Source: Siphonodentalium dalli (lineage: Eukaryota; Mollusca; Scaphopoda; Gadilida; Siphonodentaliidae). From it: a stretch of 64,000 nt of DNA. Below the pieces are notes generated by a model. That model ran no database searches. It saw only the letters and a program-made list of their open reading frames with translations, and was not told where the DNA came from. Shown piece after piece: positions 12,738 to 22,641 of the stretch. A program made the translations under genes and the position numbers. Within the stretch, counting starts at the first letter, position 1; the number at the start of each line of letters is the position of its first letter. The DNA is taken from assembly GCA_032622095.1 (NCBI GenBank), contig CP136062.1, positions 141,254,351-141,318,350 on the forward strand, written 5' to 3'.

Positions 12738-13700
12738 CATTTTACCGGATTATAAAGCCAAACTTTGAAACAGATAACTATCTAACCATAGATGATAACA
12801 AATCAGTTAACTATAGTATGGCCTTCCGGACAGGAAACCACAAACTCCCTAAAAAACATGGTACTTGGACAAATACGGATTACTCAGACCGAAATTGCAC
12901 ACTATGTAATCTTGAAATCGGCGACGAATATCACATGGTACTGAAATGTAGGGAACTTAATGAACTTAGAATAAAATATGTTTTTTTTGTTTACTTGATA
13001 CTCCATCGCCCTCAATATGCTGAGGATTATGTGGAGGTCCAGCCGTCCAGGTGCTACCACGGCCGAGTAACTTTATAACCCTGTGGTGACTCTATAGTAG
13101 CGTTCTTTAACGTGCACACACCGAGGCGTGTACACGGGTCAGCCATTAATGTCCGCGCCCGATCGGACAGCGTACTGAACCCACGACAACATACCTGGAC
13201 AAGTGTTGTTATGGGGGAAGTCGGCATTTTGCATTCGGATCTTTATTCAGTGATCTCGAATGAGACTTTTCAGCCTGACAAACTTGGTATCTGACCGAGT
13301 TCTGATTTTTGTCAGAATACCCTGACCAGGTTGCGATCCCCGGTCCACTAGCACGAGAGACCAGTACGCTACCTCTCGGCTACCTGAAACCCTACTATAC
13401 TACCAGAGACCTAACACTCACAAACTAACCGCTCTTTTCAACTCCCGAAATCAAAAGACAGTTAAAAATCTATCAGTATTTATTAAGAAGATCCTAGAAA
13501 TATTCAGGTCCGCCTGAGGCTTATTACCACCCCGCCTGACATACTGAAACAACCGAATACCGTCCAACATTTCTATATTCTATTATTATGCCATATATAA
13601 TATATACATGCATACCTGTACTGAAATATATTGTATACTATATCCATATATCTCTGTAATGTCTCAACTTGACGATCAGAATAAACTAATTGAATTGAAA
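12738..13700 (+). pseudogene. LINE ORF2 C-terminal fragment, interrupted by a SINE
   Basis: From about 12738 the plus strand encodes the end of a non-LTR retrotransposon ORF2. A block reading 'FRTGNHKLPKKHGTW' is followed by a zinc-binding motif C-x2-C...H-x5-C ('CTLCNLEIGDEYHMVLKC'), typical of the C-terminus of Jockey-group LINE polyproteins. The frame breaks at about 12985, where a SINE is inserted. It resumes near 13440 with 'FNSRNQKTVKNLSVF' and stops after 'EIFRSA'. The 3' end at about 13680-13700 carries an 'aattgaattgaaattg' tail. The copy is 5'-truncated and non-functional. The start near 12708-12738 marks its junction with the dispersed repeat. Confidence 0.8.
12985..13392 (-). mobile_element. 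tRNA-derived SINE inserted in the LINE fragment
   Basis: On the minus strand, from about 13385, a tRNA-like head reads 'GGTAGCCGAGAGGTAGCG' (A-box-like) with 'GGGGATCGCAACC' (B-box-like) about 40 bases on. The body contains 'gcacgttaaagaacgct', and the tail is an A-run (T-run on the plus strand at about 12981-12989). It splits an otherwise continuous LINE reading frame, so it is younger. The SINE family is not assigned. Confidence 0.6.
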
Positions 13701-13806
13701 TTGAGTTGGTCATTCGCAAAACCAATATATTAAGAAGATCCTAGATATATTCAGGTCCGCCTGAGGCTTATTACCACCCCGCCTGACATACTGAAACAAC
13801 CGATAT
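13480..13806 (+). repeat. 80-bp direct repeat of the LINE 3' region
   Basis: 'attaagaagatcctagaaat' through 'catactgaaacaaccg' occurs at about 13479-13558 and again at about 13727-13802 with very few changes. The second copy begins immediately after block F (13700-13727) of the dispersed repeat. Confidence 0.85.
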
Positions 13807-13811
13807 ATATA

Positions 13812-14115
13812 TATACTAGAAGGTGACCCGACTTCGTCCGGGCTTTGACATTGAATTGACCATTTTGAAGGTCAAGGTCAGGTGGGGTCACGATTTGACC
13901 CGTCCAAAACACTCCCTGGAAACAATTACCACTATGGTCCACTAAGTATCAAATTTTGTCAAAATCCGTCTGGCAATTTTCCAACACCAACACCCCAAAA
14001 ATGGTGGAAATTGGGCAAGCGGATACCGGGAAATCGGCCCAGCGGATACCGAGATACCCTATGTATCAAATTTCGTCCGTAAAAATCCGCCAGTTTTACC
14101 CGATTTGATTTCCAC
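13812..14115 (+). repeat. 130-bp-family repeat, plus orientation
   Basis: It begins 'ctagaaggtgacccgacttc' and contains 'gaaggtcaaggtcaggt', 'cacgatttgacccgtccaaa', 'tatcaaattttgtc' and 'gtatcaaatttcgtccg'. The same vocabulary forms the arrays at 16380-16925 (minus) and 38200-38660 (plus). Confidence 0.8.
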
Positions 14116-14650
14116 TAAAGTATGTAAACGCGCCTCATATACACACGCTCATTAATTATCAAGCTTCAACGTAAAGATAAATTAGCATTGTGTGGTAAAT
14201 TTTAACTAATTATTTTCTCGCAGTCAAAGTTGAACAATTTCGATGTTGTTGACATTGACGGCTTGGGGCCACCGGTAGATTCCATTTCGCAACAACGAAG
14301 TATCATTTCAGCTAAATGGATTCTTGGATGAGATTCCAGACCCGCGGGGTAAATGTAAACAGCTTGAGCCTATGCGTGGTGTGAATATACAAAAAATAAA
14401 TCTATCGACAATAGACCTAAGAATATTAGCTGTAAAAAAATTTATATATCAGAAATTGTAATAAATGATATATTTTGGGATAGATGCACGATTTTTAATA
14501 GCCTGCAAATTGACAATATATATTGTAAATGTTATAATTTTGGGAAAAATACACGATGCGTAATTGCATGCCTGCAAATTGCTAACGTTCGTCGACGTAT
14601 GAATATAGAGTTATCCTCCCTGCATCGCAGTGCTAAATCCGGCGTGATAG
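14116..14650. other. Unassigned sequence between two repeat-element ends
   Basis: No gene seen. It contains a diverged local repeat: 'aaattgtaataaatgatata' near 14455 against 'ttgtaaatgttata' near 14524, and 'gcctgcaaattg' twice. It may be the interior of the element flanked by the 130-bp-type sequences. Confidence 0.4.
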
Positions 14651-14659
14651 CACTGCGGA

Positions 14660-14872
14660 TCCCGAGATATGAGTTTTGAAGGTCAAGGTCACGTCGCACG
14701 GGCAAATCAATAGGCCTATGTTAACCCCCGGCCGAAAATACCCCCACGTACCAAGTTTCGTCGAAATCGGGTCGGTCGTTTTCGAGTTCATCGATTACAC
14801 ACACACACACACACAGACAGATACACACACACACAGATCTTTCAAAATATATATTATATATATATATATATA
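14660..14872 (+). repeat. Related element end with AC and AT microsatellites
   Basis: 'gaaggtcaaggtcacg', 'ccaagtttcgtcgaaatcgg', then (AC)n/(ACAG)n and 'tttcaaaatatatatt' with (AT)n. It matches the closing structure at 38640-38700 and 39000-39080 (acagacagac then 'caaaatatatatt' or 'caaaatgtataat'). Confidence 0.75.
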
Positions 14873-14874
14873 TT

Positions 14875-14952
14875 CTACAATTACAATCTTGGGTTTATAA
14901 TATATGATCTTGATCGCGTTACCATTTCTGACATTGGTTTTCTTGTTACGCC
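14875..14952 (+). repeat. Dispersed repeat, blocks G and A
   Basis: 'ttctacaattacaatcttgg' and 'tataatatatgatcttgatc' run into 'gcgttaccatttctgacatt' and 'ggttttcttgttacgcc'. It matches the end of the 50150-50660 copy (complement) and the start of the 12219 copy. With block F at 13700-13727 it looks like the continuation of copy 1 after two insertions. Confidence 0.75.
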
Positions 14953-15144
14953 ACCGTAGTGTGGTGTTTATAGCTTTTGTTTTTTTTATGTCGCATGGTC
15001 GATCGAGAATTCACTGGGTGATTGTACATTCGGCAAACCTCGTCAGATTCCGTCACCGTTTCATCGTACCGATAATTACGAGAGTACAACTAAGATTGGC
15101 ACATGTGTTTACGTCACCGGTGTAATTGTGGGGACATGCTTCTA

Positions 15145-15915
15145 TTATGAAGGTTTGCTATCCCGAAGGTCCGCTATTCCGAAGGTTCTCTATTCCGAAG
15201 GTTTTTGTTATTTTTAGGTTAATTCTATAATTTAAAGTATTGAGACTAATTTGAGAGGGTTCATTTTCACAAAGATTCTTTATATGGAGTGTGCGCTCAC
15301 ATCCGAACTGATCATGCGCGCACACCGATACAGATACAGGAGGAAATAACTTAACTTAGAACATTAAATGTGATTTTGTTTTGTTTTCGCTGGTTTTCTT
15401 GAGATTTTATGTCATTACGTGGGCCCATACCTTTGAATTCTTGGCATATACTATGAATGTTGTGGTATATATGGACCCTCCCGCATTGGGACATGACATA
15501 GGTTCAGTTGACTTAAGTGGTGTTCTGTGTGTGCTCCAATTTGGAGTTCAATATTTTAAGGGCCAAGTTTAGAATTTTATGGGTCCATACCTTTGAACTC
15601 TGGGCATATAATATGAATATTGGGGGGCATGTCTCTATTCCGAAGGTTCACTATCCCGAAGGTCCACTATTCCGAAATTTCTCTGAATGTTCGCTATTCC
15701 GAAGGTTCACCAATCCGAAGGTTCGTTATTCCGAAGGTTCTGTGTTCCAAAGATTTTTTTTATTTTAAGGTTAATTCTATATTCTAAAGTAACGAGAGGG
15801 TTCATTATCACGAAGATTCTTTTTATGAAGGAAATAACGTAAAACATTAAATGTGATTTTGTTTTGTTTTCGAGGGTTTTCTTGAGTTTAATGTCATTAC
15901 GTATGACCTTATTTC
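15145..15915 (+). repeat. Duplicated segment with CCGAA minisatellites
   Basis: Units of about 16 bp of the type 'ggttc(g/a)ctattccgaa' occur at about 15149-15205 and again at about 15636-15752. Both clusters are followed by the same downstream sequence: 'ttaggttaattctata', 'gagggttcatt', and 'aaacattaaatgtgattttg' to 'atgtcattacgt'. A third shared block, 'ccatacctttgaa' to 'ggcatat', is at 15425 and 15582. The structure is a tandem duplication of about 490 bp, since diverged. Confidence 0.85.
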
Positions 15916-16365
15916 TCATTACATATTCACGCCAAGGAGCCCACACAATTGCTATGTTACGATGCGATTTAATGTGATTATGTGTGACCTAATATCTCAA
16001 TAATCTGAGGCAAGAGTACGCCTGCTAAAGGCGAATTATAACAGTTGGGGGTATAACGCTCAATAAATACTGGAGGCTATAACAAACTGCGCAGTAGAAT
16101 ATCGCTGAATGGACGAGTATGAGATGAGCCTAAATGCAATTGTGACTTTGTTTAAAGGCCCACTTAATTTTCGAGTCATTAATTTTTTATAGTATATACG
16201 GTTTTAATAACAATTTATGCCATAAAATTTGAATAAACTACTATAATTCATCACCATTTGAAAGGCAGAATACTTCTATCTCCTAGTTTGAAACACCTTC
16301 AAAATACCGCGTCGTATATCTAGCAATTAGCAACCAACATGTCCTCCTCGGCTTTCCATAGAATT
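15916..16365. other. Unassigned intergenic sequence
   Basis: AT-rich, with no recognisable gene or paired repeat. Confidence 0.45.
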
Positions 16366-16374
16366 CAACGTAAT

Positions 16375-16925
16375 TTGATACTTATGGGTATTTGTGTCCG
16401 GGAAGTGTTTTGAACGGGTCAAATCGTGACCCCGACCTGACCTTGACCATTAAAACTGTCAATGCAAGGTCAATTTGGGTAAAACGGACAAATTTCGGCG
16501 AAATTTGATACCTAGGGATACTTTGGTCCGAGGAGAGTTTTGAACGGGTCAAATCGTGACCTCGGCCTGACCTTGACCTTCAATATGGCCAATCAAAGGT
16601 CAACTCGGATAAAACGGATAGATTTCGACGAAATTTGATACCTATGGGTACTTTTGTCGGGGGGGGGGTGTTTTGGACGGGTCAAATCATGACTCTGACC
16701 TTACCTTGACCTTCAAAATTGTTAATTAAAGGTCAAGTTGGGTAAAACGGACGGATTTCGACGAAATTTGATACCTATGGGTAGTTTTCTACGGGTGGGG
16801 GTGTTTTGGACTGGACAAATCATGACCCTGACCTGACATTGACTTTCGAAATAGTCAATTGAAGGTCAAATCGCACCTTTCACCGGAAAGCAGATGGGAA
16901 ACAGTCCGGGTGAAGTCGGGCCTAT
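16375..16925 (-). repeat. 130-bp-family tandem array, minus orientation (four units)
   Basis: The block '(g)aacgggtcaaatcgtgacc' starts near 16411, 16541, 16674 and 16807, giving periods of 130, 133 and 133 bp. Each unit also has 'gaaatttgatacctatgg' and 'tgaccttgacc'. The minus strand reads 'acccgacttcacccggact' at its start (16920), equivalent to the 13812 and 38200 element starts. Confidence 0.9.
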
Positions 16926-17082
16926 CAGCTTGTGTAATAAAGAAGACAGTTTGATGAAAGTAATGTATGCCACGAGAAACGGGAAAACTTGAAATATGGA
17001 AGTACGCAAATTTCCCGCATAAAATTTGAAAGCTAGTTTATAGAATAATTGTATTTTTATTTATATTTATGGCTAATAATAC

Positions 17083-17126
17083 GATATTGGTGGCGTTACC
17101 ATTTCTGACTATGGTTTTCTTGTTTA
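17083..17126 (+). repeat. Dispersed repeat, block A only
   Basis: 'gatattggtggcgttaccat' followed by 'ttctgactatggttttcttg' is a diverged copy of block A, with upstream similarity ('gaataattgta') to block G. The rest of the unit is not obvious. Confidence 0.65.
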
Positions 17127-17129
17127 TAA

Positions 17130-18900
17130 TGCGTAATAATTTTGGCGAAGTCTCTCACTGAATAGGTTCGCTATACAATGGCCTTGGGCACCTTGTATAT
17201 CCGACACCGGAAATTGCGCAGTAATTTTTCATTTGTTTACATTAAATTTCGATATTTTTCACAAAATGTTGATTATATCTAATTACGAAGACAAGTTAGG
17301 AACAGCAAATCACTCGGTATACTTGACTAGTATACTACACTTCTAAATATACTATCTATCAATCCTGGATCTGGTGTACGGCAAATTGCAGAAGCACTAC
17401 CTGATTGTTAGTGTACGGCACATTGCAAGTCGAAATAAATATATACCAAAAATAGGCAAATAATTGGTGCAAAAATAGGAGTTATATCATTACACATCAG
17501 TATGATATCGATTGTACCATTTCGATGATTTCCGGCTCATGCATATGGCACACCACGTGTACACCCATTAAATTGTGACTTATGTTTGGGCCTTAAAATT
17601 ACATTAGAGCGGATTAACTACCCGGAAGCCAGTCAGCACGATAAGTTTAAATGTCCACTTTGAAATTCAACACAGCTATTCTATTTGGCAATGGTTATGA
17701 TACCGTTTCTCCGAAACGCCACACACTGTAATGGGCATCGGAACACATTGGCAATGTGTCACGGTCCATTGTTTACAGCCAATACATTCAATGTAATCTA
17801 AAAACATCGAATACCACACAAATCTTTTATTTTATAGTTAAAAATCTACCAATACCCATCTTAAACTAGAATGCACTCAGAGAGATGCCAACGTGCGCAA
17901 AAATGTAATAAACAATAATTTAAAAAATAATTTTACTGTATATTACTTAATTTATTTAATTTAATTTAATGTTAGCAAAAAAAGACAATTACCATTTCTC
18001 ATTTCATCACAGATCAAAGGCAAATTACTATATTAATCATTTAAGTAATTGAAACCAATTCCATGTTGCCGAAAGGATGAGACTTTAATATCGATTACAT
18101 TTTTTTCAGCGGCATATTTTGATTTTCATTTTCCGATAGTCAAAGTTGACCAAAGGAGCAATTATAAGAAATAATTAATATTATTTGTGTAAATATTGAT
18201 AGCAGCCAATATGCAACAATAAATATCAATAATTAATCAATAACGATCATTTTATGTAATAATAAACTCTTCAAACGGTGTTTGTGTCAACAAATGCGTT
18301 TTGTTTTGTGTTACGTCATTCGTCGTATTTGACCCGGAACTCGGCTGAAGGTTAGTAGGCTATTCAGCATATTGCGTCTAATTACGAAATCGCGTTTTGA
18401 ATGTCTCTCTTTCCCCGCACGATAAAAAGAGGACTTCGCACGAACCAAAAATGATAAAACTTCCCAATTATAAGTAAAAATACCCAAATGAAGGAGTCTA
18501 TGTAGGTCCCGAAGGAGTGCAGGAGTCTATAGATGTATAGTTCTGATGGAGAAAATGTAGGTCGATCTATTTTTGTCATAACTCTGACGTATTTTGACCT
18601 GGGAAAAAAAATCGAAATCGAGGCTCACTACGAGCATGCCAGTTTTAAATATAGAAACAGGGAATCCCGACAAATGGCGATATCGGCGACAAACAAATAA
18701 TCGAAAACAACACATAAAATAAACATAGCAAAAACGCGGCACAGTAAAAATGTCAGAACGCCACGAGGTTTTACGTCGTTTTTGGTGACGTCATGGAGTG
18801 AAACGGAGTAGGGTGACACCAACCTACGAATCTGTCTGATCGCCATACTGTTGCGCGAGCGCACGTAATAATTATAAAGGGATCAAGATTTCCAATCAAC
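17130..18900. other. Unassigned intergenic sequence
   Basis: No supported gene. Overlapping minus-strand frames at 18382-18864 have no recognisable domain. AT-rich runs (ttaatttaattt) occur near 17950. Confidence 0.45.
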
Positions 18901-18959
18901 TCTAATCGACTGCCACAGATCATAAATCAAATTGATAATAAAACACTGATTAAACTCAT

Positions 18960-20142
18960 CAACAACTCCACTAATCCACCCTCAATTAGAGGGACTTGTT
19001 GCATTTCTAGGGGACTTGCTGCATTTCCAGGGAATGTTAATATCTATAGATCACAGTGAACAACATTTCTATTTTGGACCTCTTGAATTGAAGATGGTGG
19101 ATGAATATAAATATTTAGGTATTATTATTCACAAAGGTGGAACCTTAATCAAAGCTGCTGATAGCTTATCAGACAAAGCTAAGAAAGCATATTATGCAAT
19201 AAAAAGCAAACTAAACGATTAGCCAAATTTATCAGTGAAAACATGGATGCAAATAGTAAATTCTATGATAATTCCAATAACGACATACGGATAAGAAATA
19301 TGGATTTCTGATCTAAATATTAACCCTAACTCAATGAAACACATATTTAGTTCATGTGTTGATAAAACTTATACTTCAATCATGAAAGACATACTAGGTG
19401 TTAACAGTAAAGCTACAAATATTGCAGTATACTCAGAACTCAATACTATACCAACATGCTTACAAATTTCAGAGGAGGTTGATGGAGGTCAGTAAATCTG
19501 GGGACTCATCTAGACATAAATTATTAATCTCTGCATTCAATGAAGATAACCTAATTCAGAAAATCAGGCCAAAAATGTCATGGGCTAATTCGTTGACTTA
19601 AATAGAGAAATTTGTGGGCCAAAAACTCACAATTATGAATGGATCGGAATTAAAAAACTTAATAACAGTTACATATAACTTAAAAGTTGAAAATGATTAT
19701 AAAAGAATGATGAATCTCAATGAAGGTAAACTAAGGTTTTACAGCAAAATTTATGGAATCACATACAACATTCCAAAGGCAAATAGAAGAGAATTGACTA
19801 AATTGAGGATTAGTGCTCATGGCCTACACATTGAAACAGGAAGATATACTAGACCAAAAAAAGACGTTTCGGACAGATTGTGCAACTTTTGTCCCAAACA
19901 AATTGAAGACGAAATACACTTTTTATACTATTGTACTATGTATAAGGACTTGAGAATAAAATATGACACATTTCAACTGGGAGAAAATATTAATAACCCC
20001 AAGATGCTGCTGAATCCAAAAACCTTCTCTGCAACAAAGCAAATATGTAATTTCATCAAATAAGCCCTAGATAAACGTAAATCAAACATTACGCTAGAAT
20101 ATGGTCATATCCAATAAAGAATTTGAATTTGAATTTGAATAT
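18960..20142 (+). pseudogene. 5'-truncated, frameshifted LINE ORF2 relic
   Basis: Plus-strand fragments in order: 'LELKMVDEYKYLGIIIHK' (the YLG region after the RT palm) at about 19080-19140; 'WMQIVNSMIIPITTYG' followed by an in-frame stop at about 19292; 'IMKDILGVNSKATN' at about 19390; and an intact C-terminal piece at 19614-20063. That last piece carries the zinc-binding motif C-x2-C...H-x5-C ('CNFCPKQIEDEIHFLYYC'). The 3' end is an 'aataaagaatttgaatttg' tail with (TTTGAA)n. At least one stop and two frame changes make it non-functional. It belongs to the same broad group as the 22.6-33-kb elements but is a different family, with a different tail. Confidence 0.85.
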
Positions 20143-20149
20143 AAAATAT

Positions 20150-20700
20150 GCCGAGAATACAAAGTTCAGTTGGTATCAACGATCAGAAATGAACACCCAA
20201 CGAACCGGACATATAGGTAGACGGGGTGCTTACAGCAGTAACAGACAGCCGAGACAAATGATGGCCAACGACAAAAGATGTGACAATTTTATGACACAGA
20301 CAACAAATCAGTACGAACGTTCTGCGACTCAGTTAGATGCCATGAACACAGCGACGAAGATGTGCAGAAACTCAACGGACACAAGTTCTTTACGTAGTGG
20401 TTTGATTATGTTAAGTGAGCATATTTTGCAATTTTCAGGTGTTATTAGTAGAACAATTTCAGATATGTAATGCAAATGCTATATAAGCGAACAACGCTGA
20501 GATATTTAAACATAATACTAATGACCATTGAGCTATTTTTTCATGGGTTATAATCTCTTTTACTTTTAATGTTGTTTTCAACTAGGCCTAGACATGGTGC
20601 TACTGTATTTACACAAAAAATATTTCTTTAATTTCAAAGTAGTTTTTGTGTAAATTCTAGCTAATAGAATCCAGCGATTTTAATTGGTCATATTGATCAG
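20150..20700. other. Unassigned sequence with one uncertain open frame
   Basis: An open frame runs through 20123-20470 on the plus strand, rich in N, Q, R, S and T ('GRRGAYSSNRQPRQMM'). It starts inside the LINE tail and has no domain I recognise. A possible donor (cGTAGTGG) lies near 20395. I do not call it a gene. Confidence 0.35.
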
Positions 20701-20707
20701 ATACATC

Positions 20708-22434
20708 TGCGGTGAGATGCTCGTAGCCCGTTTATATATAACCATGGGTATATGACAGATATAACCGTAAAAAAACGCCGTTCTTTTGACCGTGTATTTA
20801 TCCATGGTGTGTGTGCCTGTGGTTGTCCGTAACCTGGTGCCCGGTGTTATTGCTTTGAAAGGTAATCATGTTCGACTGGTGTTGTTAGATTGGTAATGAG
20901 ATTAGCGATTTCTATGTCTTGTCTTGTCATATTTACTGTTTGAAATTTGTATGGGAGTAGACGTACGTTTTATACTAGAAATTGCGCAACAGGGGCGGAG
21001 AGAAATCGCACGTCGAGTTGGTTTAAGGGTTTTTAGAAAAAGTATTTATATAACAGAACGATACCATATATATACTATATGCCACTGCATCCAATTTGGG
21101 CTTAGTGTAGTTTTGTGGTTATGAGAGCTCATTCCCCCCTGATTTCTGCTCCATATGTGGTCTTCTCCTTTAAAATATCTATATGATTTCAAACAGGGGA
21201 TATCCCCGACGCAGGGGATATACGATTCTCTGACATGGGGGGGGGGCGGGCTTTAGCTACTGGGTTGACCATTGCAGATCTCACCGACGGGGGTGGCTAT
21301 CCCTCTCCGACAGGGGTGGGGATGTATCACCCTGACTCCTTCCGGGTGCCACCCAACATAATTTAGTATCGATGATTTCTCGTCTTAAGTGAATGCAAGA
21401 CCGCGCTCTTAGCATGGGGTGCCAAGGGACGTGTCGACAGGGGTGGTTATGCAGGGGTCTCCCCCCAAACTGTAGTCTAACCTAATGCAACATTAATTGG
21501 AAAATTCACACCAAAATTAGGTTGAAATTGTTCTCGCAGTTTGATTTTCCAACAATTTCTTAGTGACGAATTTGTTGTTTTTAGACCAACATTTGCATAT
21601 ATCCCCTTTCATTTGCAAAATTCTTGACAGAAATGGCCATCATTTGGCAATTTTCAAATCTAAGGGTGAGTGTCAGTGTGAGTGTTAGGATTGTCAAATT
21701 TTCATGTCAAGATTTTCACAATGTTCTCAAGTCGGACATAACCATCGTGTGTTCTGTGCCATTGCCAGTAGTTAATTGCTAATTAATTTAAGAACAAATA
21801 AATCGGGGTGTAAATTTGTCTGGCGTTATACCACTAGATGTTAAGATTTTTTAATCTCATACTGGGCCGAACCATCCTTTTCATCCCCCTGTATGGCCAG
21901 TGGCCACAAGACAACTGGTCCATTTAGAATAGGCTACCATCTAGTAGTCGCCGGAGGGGAGGGGGGTGGAAACTGAATTACGCAAACTTGTGTTGTTGGT
22001 GTGGTTCAATGGGGTGAGGTGCATTTGGAAATTCCAAGGTGGAGACCACCCCAACGAAAACCACCCAGCCAAGTCCAGAGTGCCAAATATCACAGATTCA
22101 ACCATGCAGGGGTGCCCCTCGCGACTTAAGTTTCTGCTTTCGGCATAGGCCTATTTGTTTTCTATCCGAGAATACACAGAACCGGCGGCAATATATTGAC
22201 CATACTCTGAATGAAAAGGCTTCCGTGGCGATCACACGGTAACGTCGTGCTGCAAGTAAGACGATAATAATTGTGTTGTAGAAATGATACGGAAGACCGA
22301 TTGTCAAAAATCGCACATCAAAATACACAGGGCAAAGCTTGTCGATCCAAACTGTGGAGTGTGTTTTCATTGTGTATTTCTCGCATATACCCATGGTTAT
22401 ATATAAACAGGCTACGAGCATCTGACCGCATGTT
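20708..22434. mobile_element. Segment bounded by 46-bp inverted repeats
   Basis: 'gatgctcgtagcccgttta' with 'tatataaccatgggtatatg' at 20712-20753 is the reverse complement of 22387-22430, with one or two changes. Together they bound about 1.73 kb and could be the TIRs of a non-autonomous DNA transposon. No matching target duplication is visible and no transposase is present. The interior includes a copy of the dispersed element at 21420-22070. Confidence 0.5.
21420..22070 (-). repeat. Dispersed repeat, inverted relative to 39860-40650
   Basis: Matches, read on the minus strand, to the plus strand at 39860-40650: 'atggtagcctattctaaatg' (complement of 21911-21930), 'ggttcggccc', 'caaatgttggtctaaaacaa', 'aatttgttggaaaatcaaac', and 'tggaaatt.caaggtgga'. 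Order is preserved across about 650-790 bp, so both are copies of one element. No coding region is recognised. Confidence 0.75.
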
Positions 22435-22641
22435 TGTATATCAGGGATTGTATATATTAATTATATTCTGGGTTAGAATGATATAAAATGATGCATGTAG
22501 GCCTATAATGCTATATATAGATATATATTCTCGAGTTTGCGAGAACATAATCCATTGTTCTCGGCTCTTTGCGCATGTACCGGTACTATGTGTTCCTGGA
22601 TTTGTATCCGATGACCTCCGATCCTATATTTAAAAAAAAAA

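Noticed and set aside
20123..20470. 115-codon frame, possible exon
   Set aside because: Starts inside the (TTTGAA)n LINE tail, has no recognised domain, and only a weak donor; noted but not called as a gene.
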